From NCBI RefSeq assembly GCF_010681825.2, contig NZ_CP066776.1:930001-994000 (forward strand): 64,000 bases of DNA, written 5' to 3'. The notes below the pieces were generated by a model. That model made no database searches. It had not been told where the DNA came from and was given only the letters and a program-made list of their open reading frames with translations. This stretch comes from Sulfuriroseicoccus oceanibius. Lineage in GTDB: Bacteria; Verrucomicrobiota; Verrucomicrobiia; Verrucomicrobiales; SLCJ01. Made by a program: the position numbers and the translations under genes. Positions 38,243-46,052 of the stretch are shown piece by piece (the first letter of the stretch is position 1; each line of letters opens with the position of its first letter).

Positions 38243-38860
38243 ATGAAACCCCGACACTCCCAATTGTCCAACCGTGCTTCGCGCTCGCGAGGCTTCACTC
38301 TGATCGAGCTTTTGATTGTGATCGCCATCGTGGCGATCCTCGCATCGATGATTTTCGCTGGCAGTAGCTTTGCCCTGAAGAAAGCCCGTAAGGTGGAGGC
38401 TCAGAACCTCGCCACTGGTATCGCTCAAGCGGTCGAGCAATTCGAGGTGGAGTACAACCGGATGCCAATTCCAGGTAGCAGCCGTGGTCAGGACTGGGAG
38501 GGCGACAGCTCCGAGGAAATCTGCGTGATTCTCACCGGCCAAGAGACCGGAGGAAAGGTCCTCAACAAGAAGCAGATCGACTATCTCGATGGTATGAAGC
38601 AGGCAAATGATGCCGCGGGTGGTATCGACCGCACGGAGGAAGACCGTCCTGTGGTTTTCGATCCATGGGGTAACTTCTTCGTGATCCATATCGATGGCAA
38701 CTACGACAAGAAGCTGAGGAATCCTGAGTCGTCTGAAGATGGCGAAGACGAACTCAAGGGTGTTCGCGTGGCTGTTCTCTCCAAGGGAGAAGACGGTATT
38801 GCTGCCGGTGAGAACGAAGAGGGCGACGACGCCACCCAGGACAACGCACGCTCCTGGTAA
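38243..38860 (+). CDS. Type II secretion/pseudopilin-like prepilin (GspG-like)
   Basis: This 205-residue protein has a class III prepilin signal: Arg-rich start, then R-G-F-T-L-I-E-L-L-I-V-I-A-I (cleavage after Gly17, Glu at +5), then a long hydrophobic helix. The mature part resembles GspG with V-x-F-D-P-W-G-N-F, but has no conserved calcium-site pattern I can confirm and ends in an acidic tail. Verrucomicrobia encode many such orphan pseudopilins. ATG 38243 is used. It is divergent from rnr. Two hairpins, the second a terminator, follow. No secretion-system genes are adjacent. Confidence 0.85.
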   Translation: MKPRHSQLSNRASRSRGFTLIELLIVIAIVAILASMIFAGSSFALKKARKVEAQNLATGIAQAVEQFEVEYNRMPIPGSSRGQDWEGDSSEEICVILTGQETGGKVLNKKQIDYLDGMKQANDAAGGIDRTEEDRPVVFDPWGNFFVIHIDGNYDKKLRNPESSEDGEDELKGVRVAVLSKGEDGIAAGENEEGDDATQDNARSW

Positions 38861-38868
38861 AAAAAAAT

Positions 38869-38890
38869 ACCGATGGGGTGACCCATCGGT
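38869..38890. other. Hairpin directly after the pseudopilin gene
   Basis: ACCGATGGG-GTGA-CCCATCGGT is a perfect stem with 9-bp arms and a four-base loop, preceded on the plus strand by a run of A. It could serve as a minus-strand terminator (the A-run reads as U on the minus transcript) or as an RNA-stabilising stem, but no minus-strand gene immediately precedes it. Confidence 0.6.
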
Positions 38891-38903
38891 GAGAATGATT
38901 TCG

Positions 38904-38942
38904 ATCCGACCGGTGGCTGTGTGCTGCCGGTCGGATTTTTTA
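38904..38942 (+). terminator. Rho-independent terminator after the pseudopilin gene
   Basis: ATCCGACCGG pairs with CCGGTCGGAT across a loop of about 13 nt, followed by six T. It is the second stem-loop after the gene. Confidence 0.85.
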
Positions 38943-39006
38943 TGGCTGGAGGGGGGGGCATTGGTTACCGGAAGTTGGCCAATTCTGCCTGCCTTCCCTC
39001 GCCCTT

Positions 39007-39153
39007 GTAAACCGTCCCTACGGGATGCCTCATTCGTGCGCTCATCTCCGGAGGTTGAAACCTCCGGCTAGCCGGGAACCTGTCGCTTTGCGACGATCCC
39101 GGTTACTCGAAGTTTCCGGCTGCCGACCAAAGTCGTCGTTGCGGCAGCCCGAT
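39007..39153 (+). repeat. Compound hairpin repeat, family A, copy 5
   Basis: The elements are CGTCCC-TAC-GGGATG (39013-39027), CCGGAGGTT-GA-AACCTCCGG (39048-39067), CTAGCCGGGAACCT and GTCGC-TTT-GCGAC (39082-39094). A further stretch, AAAGTCGTCGTTGC (about 39129), repeats the tail of copy 4; here it lies inside the palindrome GGCTGCC...GGCAGCC (39119-39148). This is the longest copy. It sits in the pseudopilin-queD convergent spacer (38861-39190), which contains no gene. Confidence 0.88.
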
Positions 39154-39190
39154 TCCCATCGGCTATGCCCACTTGATCATTCAATTGCGA

Positions 39191-39646
39191 TCACTCCGAG
39201 TATTCCGCCCACGACGAGGTGGTCTCCCAGACGCGGATTGAAGCCAGGCGGACTTGGTCGCGCACAGGATAGGGGACATCGGTGCGGGATTTCCATTCGG
39301 CGAGGCGCTCGCTGAAGGTGTGGAAGAACACGCGGGCGAGTACTTCGGTGGTTGGGTCTTCCTGGTCGAAGCCGATGACGCGGTCGCCGTAGCGTTGCTT
39401 GAACTCAGCGTAGGCGGGGTCGTCGGTATTGAGGCACATGGCGTGGTCGAACGAGTCGAGGTATTCGCCGATGATTTGCTTTACCGCTTTGAAGTCGCAG
39501 ACCATGTCGTGGTCGTCGAGGGTGTCGGCCTCGAGGACGATTTCGACTTTGCGGGTATGGCCATGGGGGAACTTGCACTTGTCCGGGTGCTTGCTGAGCA
39601 TGTGCCCGTTCTCGATCTCGATGGCTTTACAAACGCGGTATGGCAT
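39191..39646 (-). CDS. queD: 6-carboxy-5,6,7,8-tetrahydropterin synthase family protein
   Basis: This 151-residue protein has the QueD/PTPS fold signatures. The zinc ligands His15, His28 and His30 (N-G-H-M and F-P-H-G-H) and the catalytic Cys24 (D-K-C) are in the expected order. The later D-H-A-M-C-L-N motif supplies the Asp-His dyad. QueD converts dihydroneopterin triphosphate to 6-carboxytetrahydropterin in preQ0/queuosine synthesis. The first His is in N-G-H rather than the usual A-A-H, a mild divergence. It lies 73 bp downstream of queC on the same strand. queE and queF/folE are not in this window. Confidence 0.9.
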   Translation of the reverse strand: MPYRVCKAIEIENGHMLSKHPDKCKFPHGHTRKVEIVLEADTLDDHDMVCDFKAVKQIIGEYLDSFDHAMCLNTDDPAYAEFKQRYGDRVIGFDQEDPTTEVLARVFFHTFSERLAEWKSRTDVPYPVRDQVRLASIRVWETTSSWAEYSE

Positions 39647-39719
39647 AACGTCCGTAATTTAAGCCGGATCGGCGCTAGGACAACCGGAGCTTGAGGAGGT
39701 TTTTTCCACAGACTCCGCC

Positions 39720-40400
39720 TTACGCCAAGTACTCGGTAGGATCCGGGATGCCGGCGTCGCGGAAGGCTTCCTTGCGCTCGACACACGTGCCACAGGTGCC
39801 GCAGTGGATGTCGCCGCCTTTGTAGCAGGACCAGGTGAGTGAGAAGTCGACTCCGAGTTCCGCTCCTCGCTGGGCGATCTCGGTTTTGGTCATGTTGATG
39901 AACGGGCGCATGACCTCGACGTCTTCGTAGGTGCCTTGTTTGATTGCCTCGGCCATGGGAGCCATGAACGATTCACGGCAGTCAGGGTAGATGGCGTGGT
40001 CGCCGGAGTGGGCGGCGATGACCACTCCGGTGGCGCCGACGCTCTCGGCGAAGCCGGCTGCGATCGAAAGTAGAATGCCGTTGCGGAATGGGACTACGGT
40101 TTGCTTCATGCTTTCCTCTTCGTAGTGGCCGTCCGGGATGTCGCCACCGGAGTTGAGCAGTGCGGAGGAAAAGAGCTGGTCCATGAATCCGAGTTGGGCG
40201 CATTCGTGGCGGACGCCCAGTAGTTCGGACTGTTTGGCTGCCATTGGCAGTTCGCAGTGGTTGTGCTTGGAGCCGTAGTCTGCGCTCAATGTCGCCACCA
40301 CGTGGTGGTCGCGGTGGGCCTGGTGGAGGGCCACCACGGAGTCCATGCCTCCACTGAGCAGGACGATGACATTTTTGCGGGCTGTCGGCGATTCGGTCAT
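39720..40400 (-). CDS. queC: 7-cyano-7-deazaguanine synthase
   Basis: At 226 residues this is the usual QueC size. The N-terminal PP-loop S-G-G-M-D-S (residues 16-21) binds ATP. The C-terminal zinc site is C-x8-C-x2-C-x2-C (C-Y-K-G-G-D-I-H-C-G-T-C-G-T-C). S-x-T-W-S-C precedes it. QueC makes preQ0 from 7-carboxy-7-deazaguanine. It is first in a queC-queD pair. No preQ1 riboswitch is seen upstream. ATG 40400 is clearly best; the frame extends upstream over a non-conserved stretch. Confidence 0.96.
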   Translation of the reverse strand: MTESPTARKNVIVLLSGGMDSVVALHQAHRDHHVVATLSADYGSKHNHCELPMAAKQSELLGVRHECAQLGFMDQLFSSALLNSGGDIPDGHYEEESMKQTVVPFRNGILLSIAAGFAESVGATGVVIAAHSGDHAIYPDCRESFMAPMAEAIKQGTYEDVEVMRPFINMTKTEIAQRGAELGVDFSLTWSCYKGGDIHCGTCGTCVERKEAFRDAGIPDPTEYLA

Positions 40401-40411
40401 GCGCTGATCAT

Positions 40412-40438
40412 AAGAGGCAAGAGGCAAGAGGCAAGAGC
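40412..40438. repeat. 8-bp tandem microrepeat (AGAGGCAA)3
   Basis: AGAGGCAA is repeated three times head to tail, followed by AGAG, in the divergent spacer between queC and the SHD1 gene. It may affect queC expression by copy-number change, since it lies about 12-38 bp before the queC start; that is inference. AAGAGGC-type runs are, from memory, common in other genomes. Confidence 0.65.
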
Positions 40439-40509
40439 GGGATGAGATTGAGGAGGCTTGGTCTTGTCGGGGGCAGCGTTCCCTCTCTAGGGTTGGAGGT
40501 TGCAAGCTG

Positions 40510-41319
40510 ATGATGACAATGATGAAACGACGCGTATGGGCAGCTGCCGTGATGATGGCGGCTTCGTTAACGGTTGGGTACTCCCAGCGAACATTCACCG
40601 ATGTGGACGGGCGGACGATTGATGCGGAGGTGCGGTCGGTCTCTGAGACGGACGTGGTGTTGGCGGTGGGGAAGACGACTTACAACGTGCCGTTGGAGCG
40701 CCTGGTGGAGGAAGATCGAGAGTTTCTCAAGTCCTGGCGTCCGGCGGTAACGATTGGCGACCCGCGGATCGACGTGAATTTTTCGGATTCGGTGGACCGC
40801 GTGAAGCGCAATCAGGAGCGGCTGTTGTTCCGGTTGGAGGTCGAGGTGCGGAATGCGGATAACCGCGAACCGTTTTCAGGAGGAACGGTGGACGTGCTCG
40901 TGTTGATGCGGCATTTGCGCGAGCGCAATGTTTACGGTGTGGGTGTCAGGCGTGAGTTTGCGGTTCCAGCGGTGCCTGAGTTGAGGTCTACCGAGGTGGA
41001 GCTGCCCGAATTCAAGCACGAGCACAAGGGGGATGGTAACAACAAGAAGGGGTGGAAGTTCTATGGCTACGTGGTGATCTTGAAGGACCGCAATGGCAAA
41101 GAGCTGAGGCGCAGTGTGTCGTCGGCAATTGATGGTGAGCTCGTGGGGCGCCTGCTGAAGGCGTCCGAGGGGGATATGTTCGGGCGCAACTACCGCCCGA
41201 TCGACAAAGGGCTCCGCAGGAAATATGACTCCAATATGCTGCCTGAGGAGGTCCGCGAGAAGAAAGAGGACGAGGAAGAAAAGCAGCCGGAACTCAAGGA
41301 CGAGCCGTTGGTTGAGTAG
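40510..41319 (+). CDS. Secreted SHD1 (SLA1-homology) domain protein
   Basis: This 269-residue protein has a signal peptide (about residues 6-25) and an SHD1-type module at 27-75. It reads R-T-F-T-D-V-D-G-R-T-I-D-A-E-V and ends V-P-L-E-R-L-V-E-E-D-R-E-F-L, a pattern frequent in Verrucomicrobia and Planctomycetes. A larger beta-rich domain follows (about 80-220), then an E/K-rich tail. Function unknown. Several in-frame ATGs lie at the start; 40510 has GGAGG about 10 nt upstream. Convergent neighbours are absent, and the tRNA-Val gene follows. Confidence 0.8.
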   Translation: MMTMMKRRVWAAAVMMAASLTVGYSQRTFTDVDGRTIDAEVRSVSETDVVLAVGKTTYNVPLERLVEEDREFLKSWRPAVTIGDPRIDVNFSDSVDRVKRNQERLLFRLEVEVRNADNREPFSGGTVDVLVLMRHLRERNVYGVGVRREFAVPAVPELRSTEVELPEFKHEHKGDGNNKKGWKFYGYVVILKDRNGKELRRSVSSAIDGELVGRLLKASEGDMFGRNYRPIDKGLRRKYDSNMLPEEVREKKEDEEEKQPELKDEPLVE

Positions 41320-41348
41320 GGGCTTGAAGAATTCTTTTATCGAGGCGC

Positions 41349-41376
41349 TTGACCATTACCGATCCTCGGCTATTTA
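41349..41376 (+). promoter_or_regulatory. Probable sigma-70 promoter for tRNA-Val
   Basis: TTGACC at 41349-41354 and TATTTA at 41371-41376 are separated by 16 nt. The -10 element ends 21 nt before the tRNA 5' end, a suitable distance for a short leader. Confidence 0.5.
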
Positions 41377-41397
41377 TTTCCACACCAACGACTTTCC

Positions 41398-41472
41398 GCA
41401 CGGGTAGCTCAGCGGTAGAGCGACTGGTTTACACCCAGTTGGTCGGCGGTTCGATCCCGTCCCCGTGCACCA
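41398..41472 (+). tRNA. tRNA-Val (anticodon UAC)
   Basis: This 75-nt cloverleaf folds fully. Acceptor GCACGGG pairs with CCCGTGC. The D-arm is GCTC/GAGC with loop AGCGGTA. The anticodon arm is ACTGG/CCAGT with loop TTTACAC, giving anticodon TAC. The T-arm is GGCGG/CCGTC with loop TTCGATC (one G-T pair). The discriminator A and CCA end are encoded. The variable loop is short (class I). It is a single tRNA gene with its own likely promoter and terminator. Confidence 0.97.
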
Positions 41473-41477
41473 TTTTC

Positions 41478-41514
41478 ATTCCCGCATCGACTTGTTCGCT
41501 GCGGGAATTTTTTT
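41478..41514 (+). terminator. Rho-independent terminator after tRNA-Val
   Basis: ATTCCCGCA pairs with TGCGGGAAT across a loop of about 13 nt, followed by seven T. It lies 6 nt after the tRNA CCA. Confidence 0.92.
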
Positions 41515-41527
41515 GTGGTTGGGCGGT

Positions 41528-42529
41528 TTACCCGAGTAATTCGTCCGCGGCGGTGGTGACGGTGGTAGCCGGGATCTGGTCCATCGCTGCCTTTTTGTGT
41601 TTCGGCTCGAATGTGCTGGTCACGCGGTCAGGTGCCGAGGCGAGGATGATGCGTGCATTGGCGTGGGTCGGGGCCCAGTGATACGGGTTGGTCGGGCCGA
41701 ACAACCCAATCTGACGGCAGCCGAACTGGGCGGCCAAGTGCATCGCCGCCGAATCGACGGTGACGACAAGGGCGGCGTCGCCAATCACGCGTGCGGTGTC
41801 TGCTAGCGAGAGCTTGCCGCTGAGGTTGGTGAATGGGATGGCTGCATCGAGGAGGCGATCAAAAATAGGGGCCAGGTGCGATTGTTCGCGGTCGTCATTG
41901 GATCCGGTGACGACGAGGTTCAGACCTCGTTCATGGAGGTGGGCTGCGACGGTCAGCCAGTTTTCCGTGGTCCAGTATTTCTCGTCGCGCGCGGTGCCGG
42001 GGTGGAGGACGGCGTAGGGCTTTGGCAGCGGCTGGTCGAGATCGATCTGATGGTCGAGTTTCAATGGCGATCCTCCGTTTTCCGAGGTGGCGGCTGCCTG
42101 TCCGTGGGCGGCTACGGCGTCGGCGAGTGCCAAGTGGAAGTCGACGGTTGAGAGGTCGCGTACCGAGGCGTCGACACCGTGTGGATAGATCCAGCGCTTG
42201 ACCGCGGACTTGCGGTAGCGCTCATAGCTGATGCGGAGCGTGCCGCGGCTGAGTGCGGTCATCAAGGCCGAGCGGTCGGTTCCTGTGAAGTCGCACACGA
42301 CGTGCCAGCGGCGGGTGAGGATCTTGCGCCAGAGCGCACCATTGGATGCTCCGGGCTGGTAGACGAGTGTTTCGTCCACTTGTGGGATGAGCGGTGCGAG
42401 TTGGCCGCTCGGGCCATGGAGCACGAGTGTGATGCGTGCGTCCGGATAGGCTTGCCGGATGCGGTCGATGGCCGGCGCGGTGAGGATGGTGTCGCCGATG
42501 CGCTTGAGTTGGACGATGAGCAGGTTCAC
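41528..42529 (-). CDS. Glycosyltransferase family 9 (heptosyltransferase-like)
   Basis: This 333-residue protein has the GT9 pattern: N-terminal L-L-I-V-Q-L-K-R-I-G-D-T-I-L-T-A-P, then the ADP-heptose-binding region V-L-H-P-G-T-A-R-D-E-K-Y-W near residue 185, and V-T-V-D-S-A-A-M-H-L-A-A-Q-F-G later. It likely adds heptose or a related sugar to lipopolysaccharide core on the cytosolic face of the inner membrane. The GTG start at 42529 overlaps the upstream GT4 stop (GTGA), so the two are translationally coupled. Sugar specificity cannot be read. Confidence 0.9.
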   Translation of the reverse strand: MNLLIVQLKRIGDTILTAPAIDRIRQAYPDARITLVLHGPSGQLAPLIPQVDETLVYQPGASNGALWRKILTRRWHVVCDFTGTDRSALMTALSRGTLRISYERYRKSAVKRWIYPHGVDASVRDLSTVDFHLALADAVAAHGQAAATSENGGSPLKLDHQIDLDQPLPKPYAVLHPGTARDEKYWTTENWLTVAAHLHERGLNLVVTGSNDDREQSHLAPIFDRLLDAAIPFTNLSGKLSLADTARVIGDAALVVTVDSAAMHLAAQFGCRQIGLFGPTNPYHWAPTHANARIILASAPDRVTSTFEPKHKKAAMDQIPATTVTTAADELLG

Positions 42530-43770
42530 GGCGCGGATGGGGTGGCAGCGGCGCGGGTGGCGACGAGTTGTTTCGCGTAAGCGTAGGCGTGCAGCAAGCG
42601 TTGGCGGTGGTGGTCCCAGGTGAACCCATTGACCATGCGTTCGCGGGCGCGGTCGCCCATTGCTGCGACTTCCTCCGGGTGGTCGTAGAACCACTGGATT
42701 GCGTCTTGCAGGGCGTCGACGTCGTTGGGTGGGATCACGCGGCCGGTCTCGCCATCGACTACGGCGTCGCCGGACTCGCGGGTGGTGATTTGCGCCAGGC
42801 TGCAGGCGGAGGCTTCGAAGGTGGCTTTTGCTGATCCTTCCAACTCCGATGGGAAAATGAATGCCGATGCGGACTCCAGGTAGTCCTGTGGGCGTTTGAC
42901 GAATCCGGCGACGGTAACCGACGGACCGGCGAACTTCTCGAGGTAGGGTTTGATCTCGGGTTCAATGTTGCCGACCAGCACGAGCTCCGCGTTCTTTAAT
43001 CCGAGGCGGTGCCAGGCTTCTAGGATGTGGTGGACGCCCTTGCGTTTGATCAACGCGCCGACAAAGACGAGTCGGAATGTGTCGGCGGGGCGCACGGTCG
43101 GGCGGAACTTGGACGGGTCGACACCGCGGTAGACGAGGAAGATTTTCTCTTCGGGGATGCCGGCTGCGATGAACGACTTCGCGGCGTATTGCGACTGGAC
43201 GAGGATCACATCGGCTAGCGTGTACTCGGTCAGGGTGTGCTGGCGAGGGATGGTAAGGCGATGCTCCAGGGTGTCATCGGCTTTGCGCTCGCTTGCGGTG
43301 GTGAATGGTTTGACTTGGCCTTTGTTGCGGTGCCAGGTCGGGATCTCGATGAGCGAGGGGATGTTGAGCCGGCGTGCGACTTGGAGGGCTTCGCGGCAGT
43401 CCTCGGACCAACTGTGGAAGCAATCGAACTTACCGGATTCGAGCTGGTTGGCGGCGACGTGGGCGGTGAGTAGTTTGCGGATCCCGCTGTCGGCCTTCTT
43501 GCCGAAGCGTAACTGAGCCAGCCAGCGGGCAGGGTGGAGGCCGATGTTGAGAAAATGATGGGGCGCGACTTCCTGCTGGCGGTTGCGCATGGTGACGACG
43601 GTGCCGAGGAAGCGGCGGTCGGCTGCGGCGCGGATACCCTCTGCGGCCGTGGTCGGGAGGCCGGCACCGCCGACGGGTGTTGCGATTGCGTAAAGCAGGC
43701 GCGTTGGGAGCTGCTCCGCGGTGGGGAGCGGGGCTGTCAGGTCGGGGATGATGGCGTTGGTTTCCGGCAC
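42526..43770 (-). CDS. Glycosyltransferase family 4 (GT-B fold)
   Basis: This 414-residue protein has a GT-B fold with the C-terminal GT4 motifs: V-Y-R-G-V-D-P-S-K-F, V-F-V-G-A-L-I-K-R-K-G-V, and the nucleotide-sugar binding E-x7-E region F-P-S-E-L-E-G-S-A-K-A-T-F-E-A. The start is GTG at 43770. It probably acts with the GT9 enzyme it overlaps, in lipopolysaccharide or exopolysaccharide assembly. The N-terminal half is less conserved, as expected for the acceptor-binding side. It is divergent from another GT4 gene at 43893. Confidence 0.9.
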   Translation of the reverse strand: MPETNAIIPDLTAPLPTAEQLPTRLLYAIATPVGGAGLPTTAAEGIRAAADRRFLGTVVTMRNRQQEVAPHHFLNIGLHPARWLAQLRFGKKADSGIRKLLTAHVAANQLESGKFDCFHSWSEDCREALQVARRLNIPSLIEIPTWHRNKGQVKPFTTASERKADDTLEHRLTIPRQHTLTEYTLADVILVQSQYAAKSFIAAGIPEEKIFLVYRGVDPSKFRPTVRPADTFRLVFVGALIKRKGVHHILEAWHRLGLKNAELVLVGNIEPEIKPYLEKFAGPSVTVAGFVKRPQDYLESASAFIFPSELEGSAKATFEASACSLAQITTRESGDAVVDGETGRVIPPNDVDALQDAIQWFYDHPEEVAAMGDRARERMVNGFTWDHHRQRLLHAYAYAKQLVATRAAATPSAP

Positions 43771-43892
43771 GTTGAGCTGTCGGGATGGGCGGTAATCAGC
43801 GCGTCATGCGCTTGAAAGATATAGAAGTATCCGCCGATCATCGCAATTGCGGTTTTGCCCAATGTGTCTGATGCGCTATGGATGGTAGCGTT

Positions 43893-45056
43893 ATGCGAAT
43901 AGGATTGGCTCGACGAGGATATTCTGCGAGCGGGGGGGCGGAACGTTTTTTGTTGCGCTTCGCCGAGGGCTTGCGTGCTGCTGGACACGAACCTGTGTTT
44001 TGTGTAGACCGTGCATGGCGCAAGGCCGGCTTGAAATCGGACGAAGTGGTTTGGTTGGACGGGATGACGCCGCTTACCTTTGCCAACACGATGCGGCAGA
44101 CGCTGGCGACCGACGTTTGCGATTGCCTTTTCAGTCTTGAGCGAGGGTGGGCGTGTGACGTGTACCGAGCCGGGGACGGAGTGCACAAGGCCTGGCTGGA
44201 CCGTCGCAGTGCATTCGAGCCATCTTATAAGTCTTGGTTCCGCGCTATTCAGAGCAAGCACAGGGCAATGATGCGGTTGGAAGCCTCGTTGCTCGGAGAC
44301 ACCAGCCACTGCCCTGCCGTGGTGGTGAACTCAAAGATGGTGGCGAAAGAAATCGCCGAGCATTATCCTGACCGCGATCCTGATAGCGTGCACCTCGTCT
44401 ACAATGGCTACGATCCGGTGGTGGAGCCTGAGACCTTGGATCGGGCGGCGATGCGCGCGGAGGTGCGCCGCGAACTCGGGATTTCCGACCAGGAGAAGGT
44501 GGTGCTTTTTGTCGGCTCCGGTTGGGAGCGGAAGGGGCTGCCGGACTTGATCAAGGCTTCCTCCGGACAGAACTGCCGCTTGGTGGTTGCTGGGCGCGGA
44601 CGGATGCGCTCCGAATGGAAAGGTCGGAAGCAAGTGACCTTTCTGGGGCCGCGCAAGGATGTCGCTCGCTTGTTGATGATGGCGGATGTGTTCGCACTGC
44701 CGACGTATTATGATCCATTTTCGAACGCGACACTCGAGGCGGCGCGTCACGGGCTTCCGGTGATTACCACGACAGCCAATGGGTTCCACGAAGTGATGAC
44801 CGAAGGTGTGCACGGCTCGGCCGTGGATGCCGGTGACGTGAGTGCCTTGGCGGCGGCAATTGATCACTGGGCCACGCTTGAGAACGACGATACTGTGTTC
44901 TCGCGTTGCCTGGAGAATGTGAAGCCCTTCACCATCGACCGCAACGTGAGCGAAACGTTGAAGGTTGTGGCCAATGCGGATCGCGTGGGGCTCGGCGTGG
45001 CCACCGCGGGGAATCCCACCCCGGTCGGTAGCCCGCAAACGATCTGGCGCAGCTGA
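43893..45056 (+). CDS. Glycosyltransferase family 4 (WaaG-like)
   Basis: This 387-residue protein opens with M-R-I-G-L-A-R-R-G-Y-S-A-S-G-G-A-E-R-F, as in WaaG-type core glucosyltransferases, then S-L-E-R-G-W-A-C-D-V-Y-R-A-G-D-G-V-H. The donor-binding half has L-F-V-G-S-G-W-E-R-K-G and P-T-Y-Y-D-P-F-S-N-A-T-L-E-A. It likely adds a hexose to the lipopolysaccharide inner core. The stop codon abuts a family B MITE, whose first base is the last base of the stop codon. ATG 43893 is preferred over an ATG at 43878. Confidence 0.9.
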   Translation: MRIGLARRGYSASGGAERFLLRFAEGLRAAGHEPVFCVDRAWRKAGLKSDEVVWLDGMTPLTFANTMRQTLATDVCDCLFSLERGWACDVYRAGDGVHKAWLDRRSAFEPSYKSWFRAIQSKHRAMMRLEASLLGDTSHCPAVVVNSKMVAKEIAEHYPDRDPDSVHLVYNGYDPVVEPETLDRAAMRAEVRRELGISDQEKVVLFVGSGWERKGLPDLIKASSGQNCRLVVAGRGRMRSEWKGRKQVTFLGPRKDVARLLMMADVFALPTYYDPFSNATLEAARHGLPVITTTANGFHEVMTEGVHGSAVDAGDVSALAAAIDHWATLENDDTVFSRCLENVKPFTIDRNVSETLKVVANADRVGLGVATAGNPTPVGSPQTIWRS

Positions 45057-45258
45057 TACCATTTGAACGGCCACCTTGGCGTAACCGATGGGAATTGAAT
45101 GAGAAGGATCAGAGATGGGGAAAGTGATTTTGGCGGGATCTTTTTGAGTGATGCTGCGTTGCTCACAGCTCAGGTAGCCCGCTAGCATCGCGGTTCGCGC
45201 CTTGCTTCACTCGAAAAAGCTCTCCGCCATTCCGCCAATTTGACCGTTCAAATGGTAT
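45056..45258 (+). mobile_element. Fold-back MITE-like element, family B, copy 2
   Basis: This 203-bp element has terminal inverted repeats ATACCATTTGAACGG ... CCGTTCAAATGGTAT, perfect over 15 bp. A subterminal inverted repeat (GGCGGGATCTTTTTGAGTGA against the complement of TCACTCGAAAAAGCTCTCCGCC) lets most of the element fold back on itself. It encodes no protein. Copy 3 at 58863-59065 has the same length; copy 1 at 27938-28137 is reversed and decayed. It begins at the last base of the upstream stop codon and ends 13 bp before the HAD gene. No clear target-site duplication was found. Confidence 0.88.
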
Positions 45259-45271
45259 AAGCGCCGATCGG

Positions 45272-45964
45272 CTACAGGAGCTCCAGGACGGCTGCTGTAT
45301 TTGTAAGGTCTTCGAAGACGTGGTCCGCGCCGTGTTCGGCGAGTTGCTCCGCGGTGAAGTTGCCGCTGGCGACTGCGAGGCAGCGGACATTGCATGCGTG
45401 GGCGCAGCGGATGTCCTTCGGCGTGTCGCCGATGACGAGGATCCGTTGATCGGCGATGGCGTGGCCTGTGATGCCGGTGACGCGTTGTTTGGCGATTGGG
45501 CCGAGGAGGTTGCGGTCGAAGTGGTCGTCGCCGTACGAGCCGAGGTTGGTGTTGAAGAAGCTGGAAAGCCCGAAGTGGTTGAGCTTGGCTTCCGCTCCAC
45601 GACGAATGTTGCCAGTCAGGAGCCCAACGATGAACTCATCCGGCCGGGCTGAGAGGGTTTCGAGAAGGTTGACCACACCGGGGAGCACGCGGCCGTCGTC
45701 GCTCGCGGCGAGATGGTGCTCCAGGTGCCCGACGTAGGTGTCGAAAAAGCGCGCGGTGAGTTCGTCGGTGACGGCGATGTTCCGCTGAAACCCGAAGTCA
45801 CGCAGGAGGCCTAGATCGGTGGCTCCGGCCAGGTCGAGCTCGGGGTGTTCGTCCTGGTTCAGGTCGAAAACTTCGGCGAAGGCGTTGTGAAGACCCTTGA
45901 TGCCGGCGCCTCCGGTGTTGAGCAAGGTTTGGTCGATATCGAAAAGTACGAGAGCGGGGGACAT
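45272..45964 (-). CDS. HAD superfamily phosphatase (phosphoglycolate phosphatase-like)
   Basis: This 230-residue protein has the HAD motifs. Motif I is L-F-D-I-D-Q-T-L-L (D-x-D-x-T), motif II is the L-L-T-G-N segment, and motif III/IV is K-x5-I-T-G with V-I-G-D-T-P-K-D near residue 180. The cap insertion follows motif I (G-L-H-N-A-F), as in Gph-like C1-cap enzymes. It probably dephosphorylates a small metabolite; the substrate is unknown. ATG 45964 gives the standard start. It lies downstream of infC on the minus strand, with a terminator between them. Confidence 0.9.
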   Translation of the reverse strand: MSPALVLFDIDQTLLNTGGAGIKGLHNAFAEVFDLNQDEHPELDLAGATDLGLLRDFGFQRNIAVTDELTARFFDTYVGHLEHHLAASDDGRVLPGVVNLLETLSARPDEFIVGLLTGNIRRGAEAKLNHFGLSSFFNTNLGSYGDDHFDRNLLGPIAKQRVTGITGHAIADQRILVIGDTPKDIRCAHACNVRCLAVASGNFTAEQLAEHGADHVFEDLTNTAAVLELL

Positions 45965-45985
45965 TGGGGCTGGGTGTGGAGTGGG

Positions 45986-46024
45986 CAAAAAAGTGCCCGC
46001 TTGATCGGCAGACCAGAGCGGGCG
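45986..46024 (-). terminator. Rho-independent terminator after infC
   Basis: Read on the minus strand, GCCCGCT pairs with AGCGGGC across a loop of about 16 nt, followed by ACTTTTTTG. It lies about 30 nt after the infC stop. Confidence 0.8.
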
Positions 46025-46052
46025 GATTTGATTAATCGGCTAACGAAGGGGA

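Noticed and set aside
40401-40509. preQ1 riboswitch before queC
   Set aside because: The spacer contains the (AGAGGCAA)3 microrepeat and no preQ1 aptamer pattern.
44331-45188. Minus-strand frame running through the glycosyltransferase and the MITE
   Set aside because: It overlaps the GT4 gene in antisense, and its 5' part is only the MITE sequence.
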